NCBI RefSeq assembly: GCF_028596025.1
Contig: NZ_CP117167.1
Location: forward strand, 1,798,001 to 1,862,000
Direction: 5' to 3'
DNA from: Mucilaginibacter jinjuensis
Lineage (GTDB): Bacteria; Bacteroidota; Bacteroidia; Sphingobacteriales; Sphingobacteriaceae
DNA length: 64,000 bases
The position numbers were made by a program, and so were the translations under genes. Numbering within the stretch: the first letter of the stretch is position 1; the number at the start of each line of letters is the position of its first letter. Under the pieces are notes generated by a model. It saw only the letters and a list, made by a program, of their open reading frames with translations, had not been told where the DNA came from and did not search any database. Below are positions 1-9,602 of this stretch, piece by piece.

Positions 1-279
1 CCACGATTTAATGTTGCTTCGGAATGTTCCCCATATTTGCGATTTGATTTCGTCAGACGTTGTGGCTTTGAACCGTTTCTCTAGCTCGTAAAACTTCTCT
101 TTCCCGCCAAAATCGGTTCTGATAATGGTATTTACAGCATCATCAAAAGTTAAGGAGCCATCATAAATTTCGAGCGCGCTAAGCAGGTGATCGTAAACTT
201 CGGTCAGTGTTTCGCGATAGCTAAATATACCGCTCAGGTACTGATACAGGTTTTGACTTTGCGATTGGGTAATGATCAT
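1..279 (-). CDS. Partial protein encoded downstream of PadR, unknown function (3' end outside window)
   Basis: An open frame runs from an ATG at 279 (minus strand) to the window edge with 93 codons and no stop. Its start overlaps the PadR stop codon (ATGA, 276-279), so the two genes are translationally coupled. The visible part begins MIITQSQSQNLYQYL and is polar and probably helical, with no membrane segment yet. In Bacteroidota, PadR genes are often followed by a membrane or helical protein that the regulator co-controls; this would be the start of such a partner. I do not recognise the family from the fragment. Confidence 0.7.
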   Translation of the reverse strand, partial: MIITQSQSQNLYQYLSGIFSYRETLTEVYDHLLSALEIYDGSLTFDDAVNTIIRTDFGGKEKFYELEKRFKATTSDEIKSQIWGTFRSNIKSW

Positions 280-614
280 TGCAGGTTGGGTTTTAGGTTT
301 AACAATAATTGTAGCTGATCCATAAAAGCTTGCGCTTCTTCTATTTTGCTGGTTACTTCTTTGCCGCCTTTTTCGGTTAAGGCATAGTACTTACGTACGC
401 GGTTATCAACCACCTGGGTATGGGTTTCCAGCAGGCCATCGGCTTCCAGTTTGTGCAGGGCAGGGTACAGGGCACCTTCGGTCAGTAAAATTTCGCCCGA
501 CGTAGTTTCCTTTACCTTTTGGGTTATTTCATAACCATACATCTGCTTATTGTCTTCCAATAGCTTTAAAATAATGGTTTGCAAAGTGCCTTTTATCAGT
601 TGGTTACTACTCAT
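276..614 (-). CDS. PadR family transcriptional regulator
   Basis: A 112-residue protein of typical length for minimal PadR regulators. Residues about 9-30 (GTLQTIILKLLEDNKQMYGY) form the first helices of the winged helix; residues 44-62 (LTEGALYPALHKLEADGLL) are the classic PadR recognition helix; NRVRKYYALTEKG at about 70-82 is the wing. A C-terminal helix would mediate dimerisation. PadR proteins are usually repressors of a neighbouring operon, often autoregulated. The next gene downstream starts within its stop codon, so it is the probable co-regulated target. The ligand cannot be inferred. Confidence 0.93.
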   Translation of the reverse strand: MSSNQLIKGTLQTIILKLLEDNKQMYGYEITQKVKETTSGEILLTEGALYPALHKLEADGLLETHTQVVDNRVRKYYALTEKGGKEVTSKIEEAQAFMDQLQLLLNLKPNLQ

Positions 615-618
615 ATAT

Positions 619-626
619 CAAATATA
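619..626 (-). promoter_or_regulatory. Possible -7 element for padR
   Basis: On the minus strand the sequence TATATTTG matches the Bacteroidota TAnnTTTG -7 element. It ends only four bases before the padR ATG, which would make the transcript leaderless or nearly so. No good -33 TTG was found at the right distance and the surroundings are very AT-rich, so this is weak. Confidence 0.3.
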
Positions 627-723
627 TATAATTTATTTATATGCATAAGAAAATTATGTATGAAAAATTAAATTATTTTTTTTTCTGTTATTAAGCGGGT
701 ATTTATTTCAATATCATTGCTTT

Positions 724-1209
724 ATGGATACTCATACTTCTGTATACTGGATTAAGCACCTCGATTTTCAGCCTCATCCCGAAGGTGGTTTTTACAAAGA
801 AGTTTTCCGCTCGGGGATAACAGTTAATAGAGGCCCGTTGTTAAAACAAGCCTGTACGTCTATCTATTATTTGCTGGAAGGGAAGGATTATTCAGGATTT
901 CATCGCCTGGCTTCTGATGAGATCTGGTATTTCCATAAAGGTACACCGCTATGTATCCATGTAATTAATGAAGCCGGAGATTATTATAGTTATGAACTTT
1001 CTGATACCAATACAGGTAATTTATCAGTAGTGATAGAAGCCGGTTTATGGTTTGCTGCCGAAATACCTTTAGGCGAAAGTTTTACACTAGTAAGTTGCGC
1101 TGTAGCTCCGGGCTTTGAGTTTGCTGAATTTGAAATGGCGGAGGTGGATACAATGAGAATGCTGTATCCGCAGCATAGTGGATTGCTTGAAAGATTGTGC
1201 AGAAAATAA
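724..1209 (+). CDS. Cupin superfamily protein (DUF985 / cupin_5)
   Basis: A 161-residue protein. HPEGGFYKEVFRS at residues 18-30 is the signature of the DUF985/cupin_5 family (relatives of yeast YML079w). The cupin-type metal or ligand residues are visible as H60, E66 and H71 in GFHRLASDEIWYFHKG, and AGLWFAAEIP follows on the second half of the barrel. The fold is a double-stranded beta-helix; the enzymatic role of the family is not established. It is a single gene with intergenic DNA on both sides, so context gives no clue to substrate. Confidence 0.9.
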   Translation: MDTHTSVYWIKHLDFQPHPEGGFYKEVFRSGITVNRGPLLKQACTSIYYLLEGKDYSGFHRLASDEIWYFHKGTPLCIHVINEAGDYYSYELSDTNTGNLSVVIEAGLWFAAEIPLGESFTLVSCAVAPGFEFAEFEMAEVDTMRMLYPQHSGLLERLCRK

Positions 1210-1243
1210 GGAATATTGAGGAGGGGAGAGACAATAACGAATA

Positions 1244-1329
1244 TTGTCATTCGACCATCGGGAGAAATCTTATACTACTGGTAATTACGCTGCACAAGAT
1301 TTCTCCTCGTACCTCGTTCGAAATGACAA
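1244..1329. repeat. Imperfect long hairpin, GTCAT...GGAGAAATCTT family
   Basis: Left arm 1244-1271 and right arm 1296-1329 are inverted: both contain GGAGAAATCTT (or its complement) and end in TTGTCAT / ATGACAA. The arms have diverged in the middle. A better conserved member of the same family is at 27276-27353. It lies between the convergent cupin and monooxygenase genes, so it may also act as a transcription barrier. Confidence 0.8.
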
Positions 1330-1390
1330 ATTTTTAAAATCATTTTACAAAAAATCCCACCTCTTATATTGAGGTGGGACCTTTATATAC

Positions 1391-1681
1391 TTACGCAATC
1401 CGCTGTGTTTTATGCAGCGTTGGGGTTTCTTCTAACAATGGCCCAGCCTGTTGACTGAACTGTTTGTAATGCGCTTGCTGGGTATGTTGTTCTAATCCGG
1501 CCGCATCCTTCCATGTTTCGTGGAAAATGAACAGGTTCTCATTTTCGCTGTCCTGATAAAGTTCGTATTGCAGGCAGGCTTCTTCTTTAAGCGAATTTGC
1601 TACTAATTCAAGCAATAGCGGTTTTACGGTATCGGCTTCGCCGGTTTTAAATTTCAATAGCGCTGTGAGGTAGATGCTCAT
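1391..1681 (-). CDS. Antibiotic biosynthesis monooxygenase-domain protein (YgiN-like, putative quinol monooxygenase)
   Basis: A 96-residue protein of the length of the dimeric alpha+beta barrel ABM family. The core ...ACLQYELYQDSENEN and FIFHETWKDAAGLEQH motifs (about residues 36-67) are the family hallmark: a heme-free, metal-free small monooxygenase acting on quinols or similar aromatics. It starts 35 bases inside the preceding mdaB-like gene, so the two are one transcriptional and probably translationally coupled unit. In Escherichia coli mdaB and ygiN are also adjacent and their products interconvert menadione and menadiol; the same quinone cycle is inferred here. Confidence 0.9.
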   Translation of the reverse strand: MSIYLTALLKFKTGEADTVKPLLLELVANSLKEEACLQYELYQDSENENLFIFHETWKDAAGLEQHTQQAHYKQFSQQAGPLLEETPTLHKTQRIA

Positions 1682-2282
1682 GATTTTCTTTATTAATAAA
1701 TAATTTATTTAGATGATTACGATAACGGCCCATCAGGGTATCAATGTCGGGATTTTTCATAACATCATGAAAGTGAATACTCTCTAATTGTTCCATACCT
1801 GTAAATGCATTCATACGGTGGAACCCGAATAACACACCTTCATCCACGCTGTGCTGATTAAAGAATTCGCCCGGTAGGGTAAAGGCTTCTTCGGGTGCAT
1901 TCCATGATGAAGTTACCAGGTAATGTTTGCCATGCATTAACCCACCTGTGCCATAATTAATAGCCGGGTTGGCTGATGAGCGGCCGTCGCTTTTGTAGAT
2001 ACCATTCTGATACCCTGCACTAAATACGGTATCGATATACTTCTTAAAATCGTGCGGTACCTGGAACCACCAGATCGGAGTGTGGTAGATAATAACATCG
2101 GCCCATTTATAGTTTTCAGCTTCCTGGTTAGGATCGTAAGGGTTGTTAACGTCTGTGGAGCGTACAGCAAAACCAGGTTGATTCTCAAAAAAATCAACCG
2201 TGGTATCCAGTAAAGTTTTATTGAACTTACCACCCGAATGGCCGAATACCTGGCCGCCGTTAATTACAAATATATTTTTCAT
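1647..2282 (-). CDS. mdaB: NAD(P)H-dependent quinone oxidoreductase, MdaB-like
   Basis: A 211-residue flavodoxin-fold oxidoreductase. The N-terminal NGGQVFGHSGGKFN (residues 8-21) is the flavin phosphate loop typical of MdaB, and TPIWWFQVPHDFKKYID (68-84) is its conserved flavin/quinone-site segment. MdaB reduces quinones by two electrons with NADPH, avoiding semiquinone radicals. The gene is divergent from a LysR regulator with 101 bp between starts and overlaps the monooxygenase gene by 35 bp. The last ten or so residues are encoded in the overlap. Symbol given by family and operon similarity to E. coli; substrate not proven. Confidence 0.88.
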   Translation of the reverse strand: MKNIFVINGGQVFGHSGGKFNKTLLDTTVDFFENQPGFAVRSTDVNNPYDPNQEAENYKWADVIIYHTPIWWFQVPHDFKKYIDTVFSAGYQNGIYKSDGRSSANPAINYGTGGLMHGKHYLVTSSWNAPEEAFTLPGEFFNQHSVDEGVLFGFHRMNAFTGMEQLESIHFHDVMKNPDIDTLMGRYRNHLNKLFINKENHEHLPHSAIEI

Positions 2283-2326
2283 TTCTTATTTCTATTTGAT
2301 TATGATTCAAAATTACCGGCTAATTA

Positions 2327-2359
2327 TTGACTATTAAAATAGTATAAATGATACATTTG
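2327..2359 (+). promoter_or_regulatory. Predicted promoter of the lysR gene (TTG-N22-TACATTTG)
   Basis: TACATTTG at 2352-2359 matches the Bacteroidota -7 consensus TAnnTTTG; TTG at 2327-2329 stands 22 bases upstream, close to the usual -33 spacing. The -7 element lies inside the palindrome at 2348-2365, so a protein bound there would block this promoter, fitting LysR autorepression. Confidence 0.5.
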
Positions 2360-2365
2360 TATCAT
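2348..2365. promoter_or_regulatory. Perfect inverted repeat in the mdaB/lysR divergent region, likely regulator site
   Basis: ATGATACA-TT-TGTATCAT is an 8-bp perfect inverted repeat with a two-base centre, located 19 bases before the lysR start and overlapping its -7 element. It sits where LysR-type regulators usually bind between divergent genes. The same half-site TGTATCAT recurs as an inverted pair at the start of the NAD epimerase gene near 36.45 kb. Confidence 0.55.
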
Positions 2366-2383
2366 AATTATAATAGATAGGTT

Positions 2384-3298
2384 ATGGTAAACTTAGAATG
2401 GTTCCGCACCTTTAAAGCTATATATGAAACAGGTTCGCTTACCGGCGCTGCCGAATCGTTGTTTATATCGCAACCAGGCGTTAGCTTGCACTTAAGTTCG
2501 CTGGAGAGCTATGTGGGGTACAAATTGTTCGACCGTACTTCACGCAAAATGGTATCGACCGAACGGGGGAAAATCTTATATAATTACGTTCAGGAAGCTA
2601 TTTGCAAGCTGGAAGATGCCGAACGTCATTTCCATAAAAGCACTGAGAAAGATATACCTACTATTAGCATTGGGATGTGTTTTGAAACTTTTCAGTTCAC
2701 CTTAGAATCTTATTTGCCAACCCTGCCATTTAACGTATTTATTAAGTTTGGCGAATATCCCGAAATGCTGAGCGACCTGGATGCCGGGGTTTTGGATATG
2801 ATCATCACTCCGCAAAAAGGCGATTATAAAGGATTAAACTATCAACCCTTCTTTAAAGAAAAAATTGTTGTTGTGGCGGGTTCAAATACTGATACAAGCG
2901 AATTTGACCAGCTTGTAAAGCGTGGCGATACCGACGGGATTTATGCATGGCTTAAAACACAGACCTGGTATGGTACAGCCGGCGACATGGAACACTTGCG
3001 CAAGTTTTGGCATAGTAATTTTGGCAAACGCCCCGATTTTAAACCCAATTTCATTGTCCCCAATATGTGTTCTATTCTACGTTGCCTGAGCGATGGGAAA
3101 GGAGTGGCTGTTATCCCTGACTTTTTATCAAAACGCGAAATGGATGCGGGCCACGTAAAGCTGCTTTGGCAGGGGAATAATATAATTGAAAACACGCTAT
3201 ACTTCGGTACCCGTAAAAAAACGATTTATGCAGAGCAGATTGCGGTGTTACAGGAAATATTTGAAAAAGAAATGGTTGCCCTGCCAGTTAGCAATTAA
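2384..3298 (+). CDS. LysR family transcriptional regulator
   Basis: A 304-residue LysR-type regulator of standard length. The winged HTH occupies residues 1-60, with the typical helix SLTGAAESLFISQPGVSLHL (18-37) and LFDRTSRKMVSTERGK following. The co-inducer-binding periplasmic-fold domain covers about residues 90-295. Divergent orientation from the mdaB/monooxygenase pair suggests it controls that quinone-redox unit, perhaps in response to quinones or electrophiles. Its 3' end overlaps the convergent histidine kinase gene by 11 bases. Confidence 0.93.
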   Translation: MVNLEWFRTFKAIYETGSLTGAAESLFISQPGVSLHLSSLESYVGYKLFDRTSRKMVSTERGKILYNYVQEAICKLEDAERHFHKSTEKDIPTISIGMCFETFQFTLESYLPTLPFNVFIKFGEYPEMLSDLDAGVLDMIITPQKGDYKGLNYQPFFKEKIVVVAGSNTDTSEFDQLVKRGDTDGIYAWLKTQTWYGTAGDMEHLRKFWHSNFGKRPDFKPNFIVPNMCSILRCLSDGKGVAVIPDFLSKREMDAGHVKLLWQGNNIIENTLYFGTRKKTIYAEQIAVLQEIFEKEMVALPVSN

Positions 3299-5465
3299 CC
3301 GGGATGCTGAAGGTAAACACAGTGCCTACGTCCGGTTCACTCGTGGCCCATATTTCGCCGTTGCATTTTTCGATCAGGTCTTTACAAAAGAGCAGCCCCA
3401 TGCCCGTACCCGACTCGTTGTTAGTGCCGTTTTTGCTGTCTACTTTGCTTTTAAAAAGTTTACTCAACTGATCGGGCGACATGCCCACACCGGTATCGGC
3501 AACCTTAACAATAATTTTCTGAGCTTCCTGGTATGCAGAAACATGAATAGTGTCATTCCTGTCAGAAAACTTAATGGCATTGGTTATAAGGTTGCGCACT
3601 ACAATGCGAATAGAATTGGGATCAGCTGTGGCAGTTAAGCCGTCGGGTATATCAATCAAAAAGTTAATTTCCTTTGATTCGGCTTCTTCTTTGTTACCTT
3701 CTGCTTCATTTTGTACCAGTTCAGAAACAGAGAATTTTTTTACTGATGTATCAAAGTTTTCCATCTGGCTGTTAATCCAAAACAGCAGTGTATCTAAAAA
3801 GTCGGATGTGTATTCAAGCTTCTTCAAAACGCTTGGTATCATTTCAACCAGTTCCTGGTGTGTAATGCTGTCATCCTGTAACAGGCCAAACAGCCCACGC
3901 AGTGTACTTAATGGTGCACGGAGGTCATGGGCAAGGATGGAGATTAGCCTGTCTTTTAAAGTGTTAAGGTCGTTAAGCTTTTTGGCCTGTTCGTCCAGGT
4001 CAGCTTTTTGGTTTAATACCTCGTGGTTTTTATGTTCCAGCATAACGTTAATGTTTTGCTGTTTCTTTTTCTCGCGGTAATAAACCCCTGATATTAAAAT
4101 CATGGCCAGGATAATTACCACAAATATCACATTGGTTAAACGCTGGCTATGTGCCTTTTGTTGATAGATGAGATCCTTTTCGTACTGCTGTTGTTTAAGC
4201 TGATGTTCTTTTAAAGCAAAAGTGAGCTCAAAATTGTAAGAGGTTGATTTCTCTATGCTTTCGTTGCTTTTTAACTGATTTTTAAGATCAATGTATTGAT
4301 TTAAAAAGTCATAAGCTTGCGCAGCTTTGCCCAGGCCGGCCAGTGATTTACTTAGCTGCAAAGCAGCATTGGCCTTTACCGATAAATTGCCCAGTTTAAC
4401 AGATAATTGCTGACCTGCTGTGGCATATTTATAAGCGTTCTGATAATCCTTCTGCTGATTATATACATTGGCCAATCCAATTAAGGCATAAGCCTGGTTG
4501 TATATCATCTTGTATTTTTGGGCAATCTGCAAAGAGGTATCGATATAGCTAATAGCTTTGCCGAAATCATTTTTAGCTGCATAACATAAGCCCAGATCAG
4601 CGTAAACAGAACTTAAGCCATCCTTGTCATTTTGTTTCTTTACTATGTAGTTGGCCTTGTTTAAATACCGGATTGCACCATCCAGATCATTTTGGGCCAG
4701 CAATATTTCGCCAATGTTTTGGTTGATGGTGCCAAGCGCCTGGGCGTTATTTGTTTTGCCTAAAATTTCGAGCGCTTTCTTAAAATGGTCAAACGCATTG
4801 GGGTAAACCTCCATGTTTTGCAGCACAACCCCAATATTGTTGTACAAATTACCCGCAGGTATGGTATAATGATTTTTGATAGCTATAAAAAGCCCTTTAT
4901 AATAATAATCGAGTGATTTGGATAGTTCGCCCTTACTAAAGTAAACGTTACCCATACTTTTATACAGGCTGGTTTGCATCAATTCATTGTTTCCCAGCTG
5001 GCTGTTAATTTCAATTGCCAGGTTAAGGTTCTTTATGGCTGATGGATAGTCGGCCAACAGGGTATACATCGCCCCGAATGCCTGGTAGCAGGCAACAAGG
5101 CCTTTTTTATCATTTAGCTTTTTGAAAATACGGATAGCCTCGTTAAGCTCCTGCTGTGCTTCGGTTGATTTTCCTTTAAAATAATCTACATGCCCGGTTT
5201 GTAGTAAACCATTAGCCAACCCGGAGTTATAATGTATTTTGCGCGATAAGTCTACCGCCTTTTGCCCGTAATAATAGGTGCTATCGGGGTTTGACTGAAA
5301 ATAGGTATCGGCCAGTTTATTTAACTGGTTAACTGTTAATGTATCTGCAGGTGTTTTGTTATTTTGAGTTAGTATTTTTTTGAGGCTATCAACACTACTA
5401 TTACCTACACGGGCGTTGCCGGTAAGATATAAGCATATAAGAAGTAATGTTAAAATATATTTCAA
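3288..5465 (-). CDS. TPR-containing membrane histidine kinase
   Basis: A 725-residue hybrid of periplasmic TPR sensor and kinase. Residues 1-18 are a signal peptide; about 60-395 hold consecutive TPR units (e.g. NNIGVVLQNMEVYPNAFDHF, NIGEILLAQNDLDGAIRYL); 445-463 is a single transmembrane helix followed by a coiled coil (465-505). The phospho-acceptor is H513 in SILAHDLRAPLSTLRG. The ATPase domain has the N box (VVRNLITNAIKFSD), DTGVGM and GTGMGL. No receiver domain is fused and no response regulator gene is adjacent, so its partner is unknown. Such TPR kinases are frequent in Bacteroidota; the signal is not known. Confidence 0.93.
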   Translation of the reverse strand: MKYILTLLLICLYLTGNARVGNSSVDSLKKILTQNNKTPADTLTVNQLNKLADTYFQSNPDSTYYYGQKAVDLSRKIHYNSGLANGLLQTGHVDYFKGKSTEAQQELNEAIRIFKKLNDKKGLVACYQAFGAMYTLLADYPSAIKNLNLAIEINSQLGNNELMQTSLYKSMGNVYFSKGELSKSLDYYYKGLFIAIKNHYTIPAGNLYNNIGVVLQNMEVYPNAFDHFKKALEILGKTNNAQALGTINQNIGEILLAQNDLDGAIRYLNKANYIVKKQNDKDGLSSVYADLGLCYAAKNDFGKAISYIDTSLQIAQKYKMIYNQAYALIGLANVYNQQKDYQNAYKYATAGQQLSVKLGNLSVKANAALQLSKSLAGLGKAAQAYDFLNQYIDLKNQLKSNESIEKSTSYNFELTFALKEHQLKQQQYEKDLIYQQKAHSQRLTNVIFVVIILAMILISGVYYREKKKQQNINVMLEHKNHEVLNQKADLDEQAKKLNDLNTLKDRLISILAHDLRAPLSTLRGLFGLLQDDSITHQELVEMIPSVLKKLEYTSDFLDTLLFWINSQMENFDTSVKKFSVSELVQNEAEGNKEEAESKEINFLIDIPDGLTATADPNSIRIVVRNLITNAIKFSDRNDTIHVSAYQEAQKIIVKVADTGVGMSPDQLSKLFKSKVDSKNGTNNESGTGMGLLFCKDLIEKCNGEIWATSEPDVGTVFTFSIPVNC

Positions 5466-5660
5466 GGGGCTAATATTTTTAATAGGGACAGGCCAAACAC
5501 TGCTATCTTTTCTTAAAGTTAATATTACAAAAAAATAAGCAATAGAATTTTATTACGGCTAAATATTATCAATGGTATTTGCCTTTAAATGGTGCCTGTT
5601 TTTAATCATAAATTAAAATGATATACGTAAAAAAGTTGCGCAGGTTTTATAAATGGGTAT

Positions 5661-5700
5661 AAACAGAAAAAGCCTTCAATTACGAAGGCTTTTTCTGTTT
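5661..5700 (-). terminator. Rho-independent terminator of gyrB
   Basis: A perfect 17-bp inverted repeat (arms 5661-5677 and 5684-5700, loop AATTAC) with core AAAAAGCCTTC/GAAGGCTTTTT. On the minus strand it gives a GC-containing stem ending in a T-rich run, 39 bases after the gyrB stop. A-rich and T-rich ends make it able to act in both directions. Confidence 0.9.
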
Positions 5701-5738
5701 TACCGGCTATATAAAGCCGGCAATATGTTGATGCTTTA

Positions 5739-7700
<1,962 letters not shown>

Positions 7701-7719
7701 TTAATAATAAAATAACTAA

Positions 7720-7727
7720 CAAAAATA
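7720..7727 (-). promoter_or_regulatory. Possible -7 element of gyrB
   Basis: The minus strand reads TATTTTTG, matching TAnnTTTG, 22 bases before the gyrB ATG. No convincing -33 TTG at 17-22 bases was found, so confidence is low. Confidence 0.35.
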
Positions 7728-7818
7728 CGAAATTTTGAGCATATTAAGGCAGGCGTGTGGATAAAAAAGCACACGCGAATAAGCAAATTGAATGATTAGG
7801 ATAATTAGATTGAAATTT

Positions 7819-7826
7819 TATCTTTG
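7819..7826 (+). promoter_or_regulatory. Possible -7 element of the Skp-like lipoprotein gene
   Basis: TATCTTTG matches TAnnTTTG and lies 23 bases before the ATG at 7850. The nearest upstream TTG (7788-7790) is 28 bases away, longer than usual. Confidence 0.35.
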
Positions 7827-7849
7827 TCGGTAAAATTTATAAACGTAGA

Positions 7850-8461
7850 ATGAAAAAAATGGGTTCGGTTTTTACAAAACTTACTTTAGGTGTTACGCTG
7901 GCAACTGCGGTTGTTGCCTGTAACCAAAACAAAACTGCCGATAAGGCTACCGCTACACCTGCTGCTGCATCAACAAGCGCTACAGGTACAGCAAAATCTG
8001 AGATTGTTTACATTAATCAGGATACGCTCCTTACTAAATATAACTATGTAAAAGATATGACCGCCCGCTTAGAAGCTAAAGGCAAAGCTGCCCAGGCCGA
8101 TCTGCAATCAAAAGGTCAGGCTTTTCAGCGTGAGGTTGCCGAGTATCAAAAAGATCAGGCTACTATGGCTGCTGATGCACGCCAGGCTAAAGAGCAACAA
8201 TTAGGTCGTAAACAACAGGAGTTACAAGCTTATCAGCAAAACACTGGTGCACAGGTTCAAAATGATCAAGGTGCTGAGCAAGCTAAATTGTACGAAAAGA
8301 TCTCTGAATTTGTAAAACAATACGCTAAAGATAAAGGCTACAAAATGGTATTAACTTACCAAAAAGGTAACGCTAATATGCTTTACGGTGATGCAAGCCT
8401 TGATGTTACTGCCGAAGTTGTGAAAGGCCTTAACGATGCTTATGCGAAAGACAAAAAATAA
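7850..8461 (+). CDS. OmpH/Skp family protein, predicted lipoprotein
   Basis: A 203-residue periplasmic chaperone-like protein. The N-terminus has a signal sequence ending in the lipobox VVAC (Cys at about 24), followed by an Ala/Thr-rich linker (AATPAAASTSATGTA). The Skp-like core starts at SEIVYINQDTLLTKYNYV and continues as a long charged coiled coil (about 75-150) before KGYKMVLTYQKGN near the end. Soluble Skp homologues hold outer-membrane proteins in the periplasm for BamA; two such genes follow bamA at 53.5-54.6 kb. This paralogue differs in being anchored to a membrane. It stands alone, with a terminator after it. Confidence 0.88.
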   Translation: MKKMGSVFTKLTLGVTLATAVVACNQNKTADKATATPAAASTSATGTAKSEIVYINQDTLLTKYNYVKDMTARLEAKGKAAQADLQSKGQAFQREVAEYQKDQATMAADARQAKEQQLGRKQQELQAYQQNTGAQVQNDQGAEQAKLYEKISEFVKQYAKDKGYKMVLTYQKGNANMLYGDASLDVTAEVVKGLNDAYAKDKK

Positions 8462-8484
8462 TTTTTAATCAAAATATATGCCGG

Positions 8485-8512
8485 AGCCTCAATCTTTTGA
8501 TTGGGGCTTTTG
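8485..8512 (+). terminator. Terminator of the Skp-like lipoprotein gene
   Basis: AGCCTCAATC (8485-8494), loop TTTT, GATTGGGGCT (8499-8508), then TTTTG. The 10-bp stem has one G-T type mismatch. It lies between the skp-like gene and the guanine deaminase start, arguing against the longer TTG-initiated reading of the deaminase. Confidence 0.75.
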
Positions 8513-8526
8513 TATTTATAGAAGAT

Positions 8527-9006
8527 ATGGAAATTACACAACACGAAAAATTTATGCAGATGGCTATAGACCTGTCTGTAAAAAATGTGCAGGAAGGATT
8601 AGGCGGCCCATTTGGTGCCGTAATAGTTAAAAATGGAGAAATTGTAGCCGCAAGTGCCAACAAAGTAGTACCCACAAACGACCCAACGGCACATGCCGAA
8701 GTGTCTGCTATCCGGTTAGCTTGTCAGCAATTAAACACCTTTAGTTTAGAGGGTTGCGAGATCTATACCAGTTGCGAGCCATGCCCGATGTGCCTGGGAG
8801 CTATTTACTGGGCCCGTTTGGATAAGATGTACTACGCCAACACCAAGGCCGATGCTGCCGCAATAGGTTTCGATGATCACTTTATTTACGACGAACTCGA
8901 GCTGCCAATGGCACAACGCAAGCTGCCTATAGTACAAATGCTGCGTGATGAGGCTTTAAAGGCCTTTAAGCAATGGGAAGAGAATACAGATAAGACCGAA
9001 TACTAA
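8527..9006 (+). CDS. guaD: Guanine deaminase (GuaD-type, CDA fold)
   Basis: A 159-residue cytidine-deaminase-fold enzyme converting guanine to xanthine in purine salvage/catabolism. Zinc-site motifs are HAEVSAIR (H56, catalytic E58) and SCEPCPMCLGAIYWAR (C86, C89). GGPFGAVIVKNGEIVA, TNDPTAHAEV, AAAIGFDDHFIY and the C-terminal -EY are shared with Bacillus subtilis GuaD, a domain-swapped dimer, and set it apart from TadA tRNA deaminases. I chose the ATG at 8527; an in-frame TTG 30 bases upstream lies in the preceding terminator. Flanked by a terminator and a long hairpin, so probably monocistronic. Confidence 0.92.
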   Translation: MEITQHEKFMQMAIDLSVKNVQEGLGGPFGAVIVKNGEIVAASANKVVPTNDPTAHAEVSAIRLACQQLNTFSLEGCEIYTSCEPCPMCLGAIYWARLDKMYYANTKADAAAIGFDDHFIYDELELPMAQRKLPIVQMLRDEALKAFKQWEENTDKTEY

Positions 9007-9010
9007 AACT

Positions 9011-9096
9011 TTGTCATTGCGAGGTACGAAGCAATCTCGTCGTAAGCATATTCGATCTGTATAGCTACGAGATTGCTTCGTACCTCGCAATGACAA
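9011..9096. repeat. Long perfect hairpin, TTGTCATTGCGAGGTACGAA family
   Basis: Arms 9011-9040 and 9067-9096 are a perfect 30-bp inverted repeat with a 26-base spacer; the arm starts TTGTCATTGCGAGGTACGAA. Related arms occur at 42479-42511 and 55791-55822, and degenerate ones near 14350-14375 and 43083-43118. It is located after guaD and before the trxA promoter and has the look of an extragenic palindromic repeat family. Confidence 0.9.
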
Positions 9097-9159
9097 ATGT
9101 GATATATTGTCAAAAGAAAACATTCTGATAATATAATTGTCACATTGTCATACTTGGTG

Positions 9160-9191
9160 TTGTGGCAAGTATTTTGAATAGTATATATTTG
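9160..9191 (+). promoter_or_regulatory. Predicted trxA promoter (TTG-N21-TATATTTG)
   Basis: TTG at 9160-9162 and TATATTTG at 9184-9191 match the Bacteroidota primary-sigma -33/-7 pattern with a 21-base spacer; the ATG at 9215 follows by 23 bases. Confidence 0.6.
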
Positions 9192-9214
9192 TTGAAATTA
9201 AATTAAAAAATATC

Positions 9215-9535
9215 ATGGCTTTAGAAATTACAGACGCAAACTTCGAACAGCTTGTGTTAAAATCAGATAAACCCGTATTAATTGACTTTTGGGCAGAGTG
9301 GTGTGGTCCTTGTCGTATGGTTGGTCCGGTAGTTGAAGATATCGCAAAAGAATACGATGGCAAAGCCGTTGTTGGTAAAGTTAACGTAGATAATAACCCA
9401 GGCATCTCAATGAAATACGGTATCCGTAACATTCCTGCGTTATTGTTCTTCAAAAACGGAGAAATTGTTGACAAGCAAATCGGTGCAGTGCCAAAATCGG
9501 TATTGTCTGGTAAGTTAGAAAAACAACTGGCTTAA
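9215..9535 (+). CDS. trxA: Thioredoxin
   Basis: A 106-residue thioredoxin, the general protein disulfide reductase of the cytoplasm. The active site is WAEWCGPCRM with C30 and C33; the cis-proline loop is IRNIPALLFFKNGE; both are canonical. It has its own predicted promoter and a strong terminator, so it is transcribed alone. It is a likely electron donor for the Bcp-type peroxiredoxin encoded at 24.4 kb. Confidence 0.96.
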   Translation: MALEITDANFEQLVLKSDKPVLIDFWAEWCGPCRMVGPVVEDIAKEYDGKAVVGKVNVDNNPGISMKYGIRNIPALLFFKNGEIVDKQIGAVPKSVLSGKLEKQLA

Positions 9536-9561
9536 TTGCCCCAAAACAATATTATATAGAG

Positions 9562-9590
9562 AACGCCGTAACTTAGTTACGGCGTTTTTT
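9562..9590 (+). terminator. Terminator of trxA
   Basis: AACGCCGTAAC (9562-9572), loop TTA, GTTACGGCGTT (9576-9586) followed by TTTT. A perfect 11-bp stem, 26 bases after the trxA stop. Confidence 0.92.
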
Positions 9591-9602
9591 GTATTTTAGA
9601 AC

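Noticed and set aside
3550..4080. A 176-codon frame on the plus strand inside the TPR histidine kinase gene
   Set aside because: It is fully antisense to the kinase domain, is serine-rich with no domain, and has no promoter or neighbour support.
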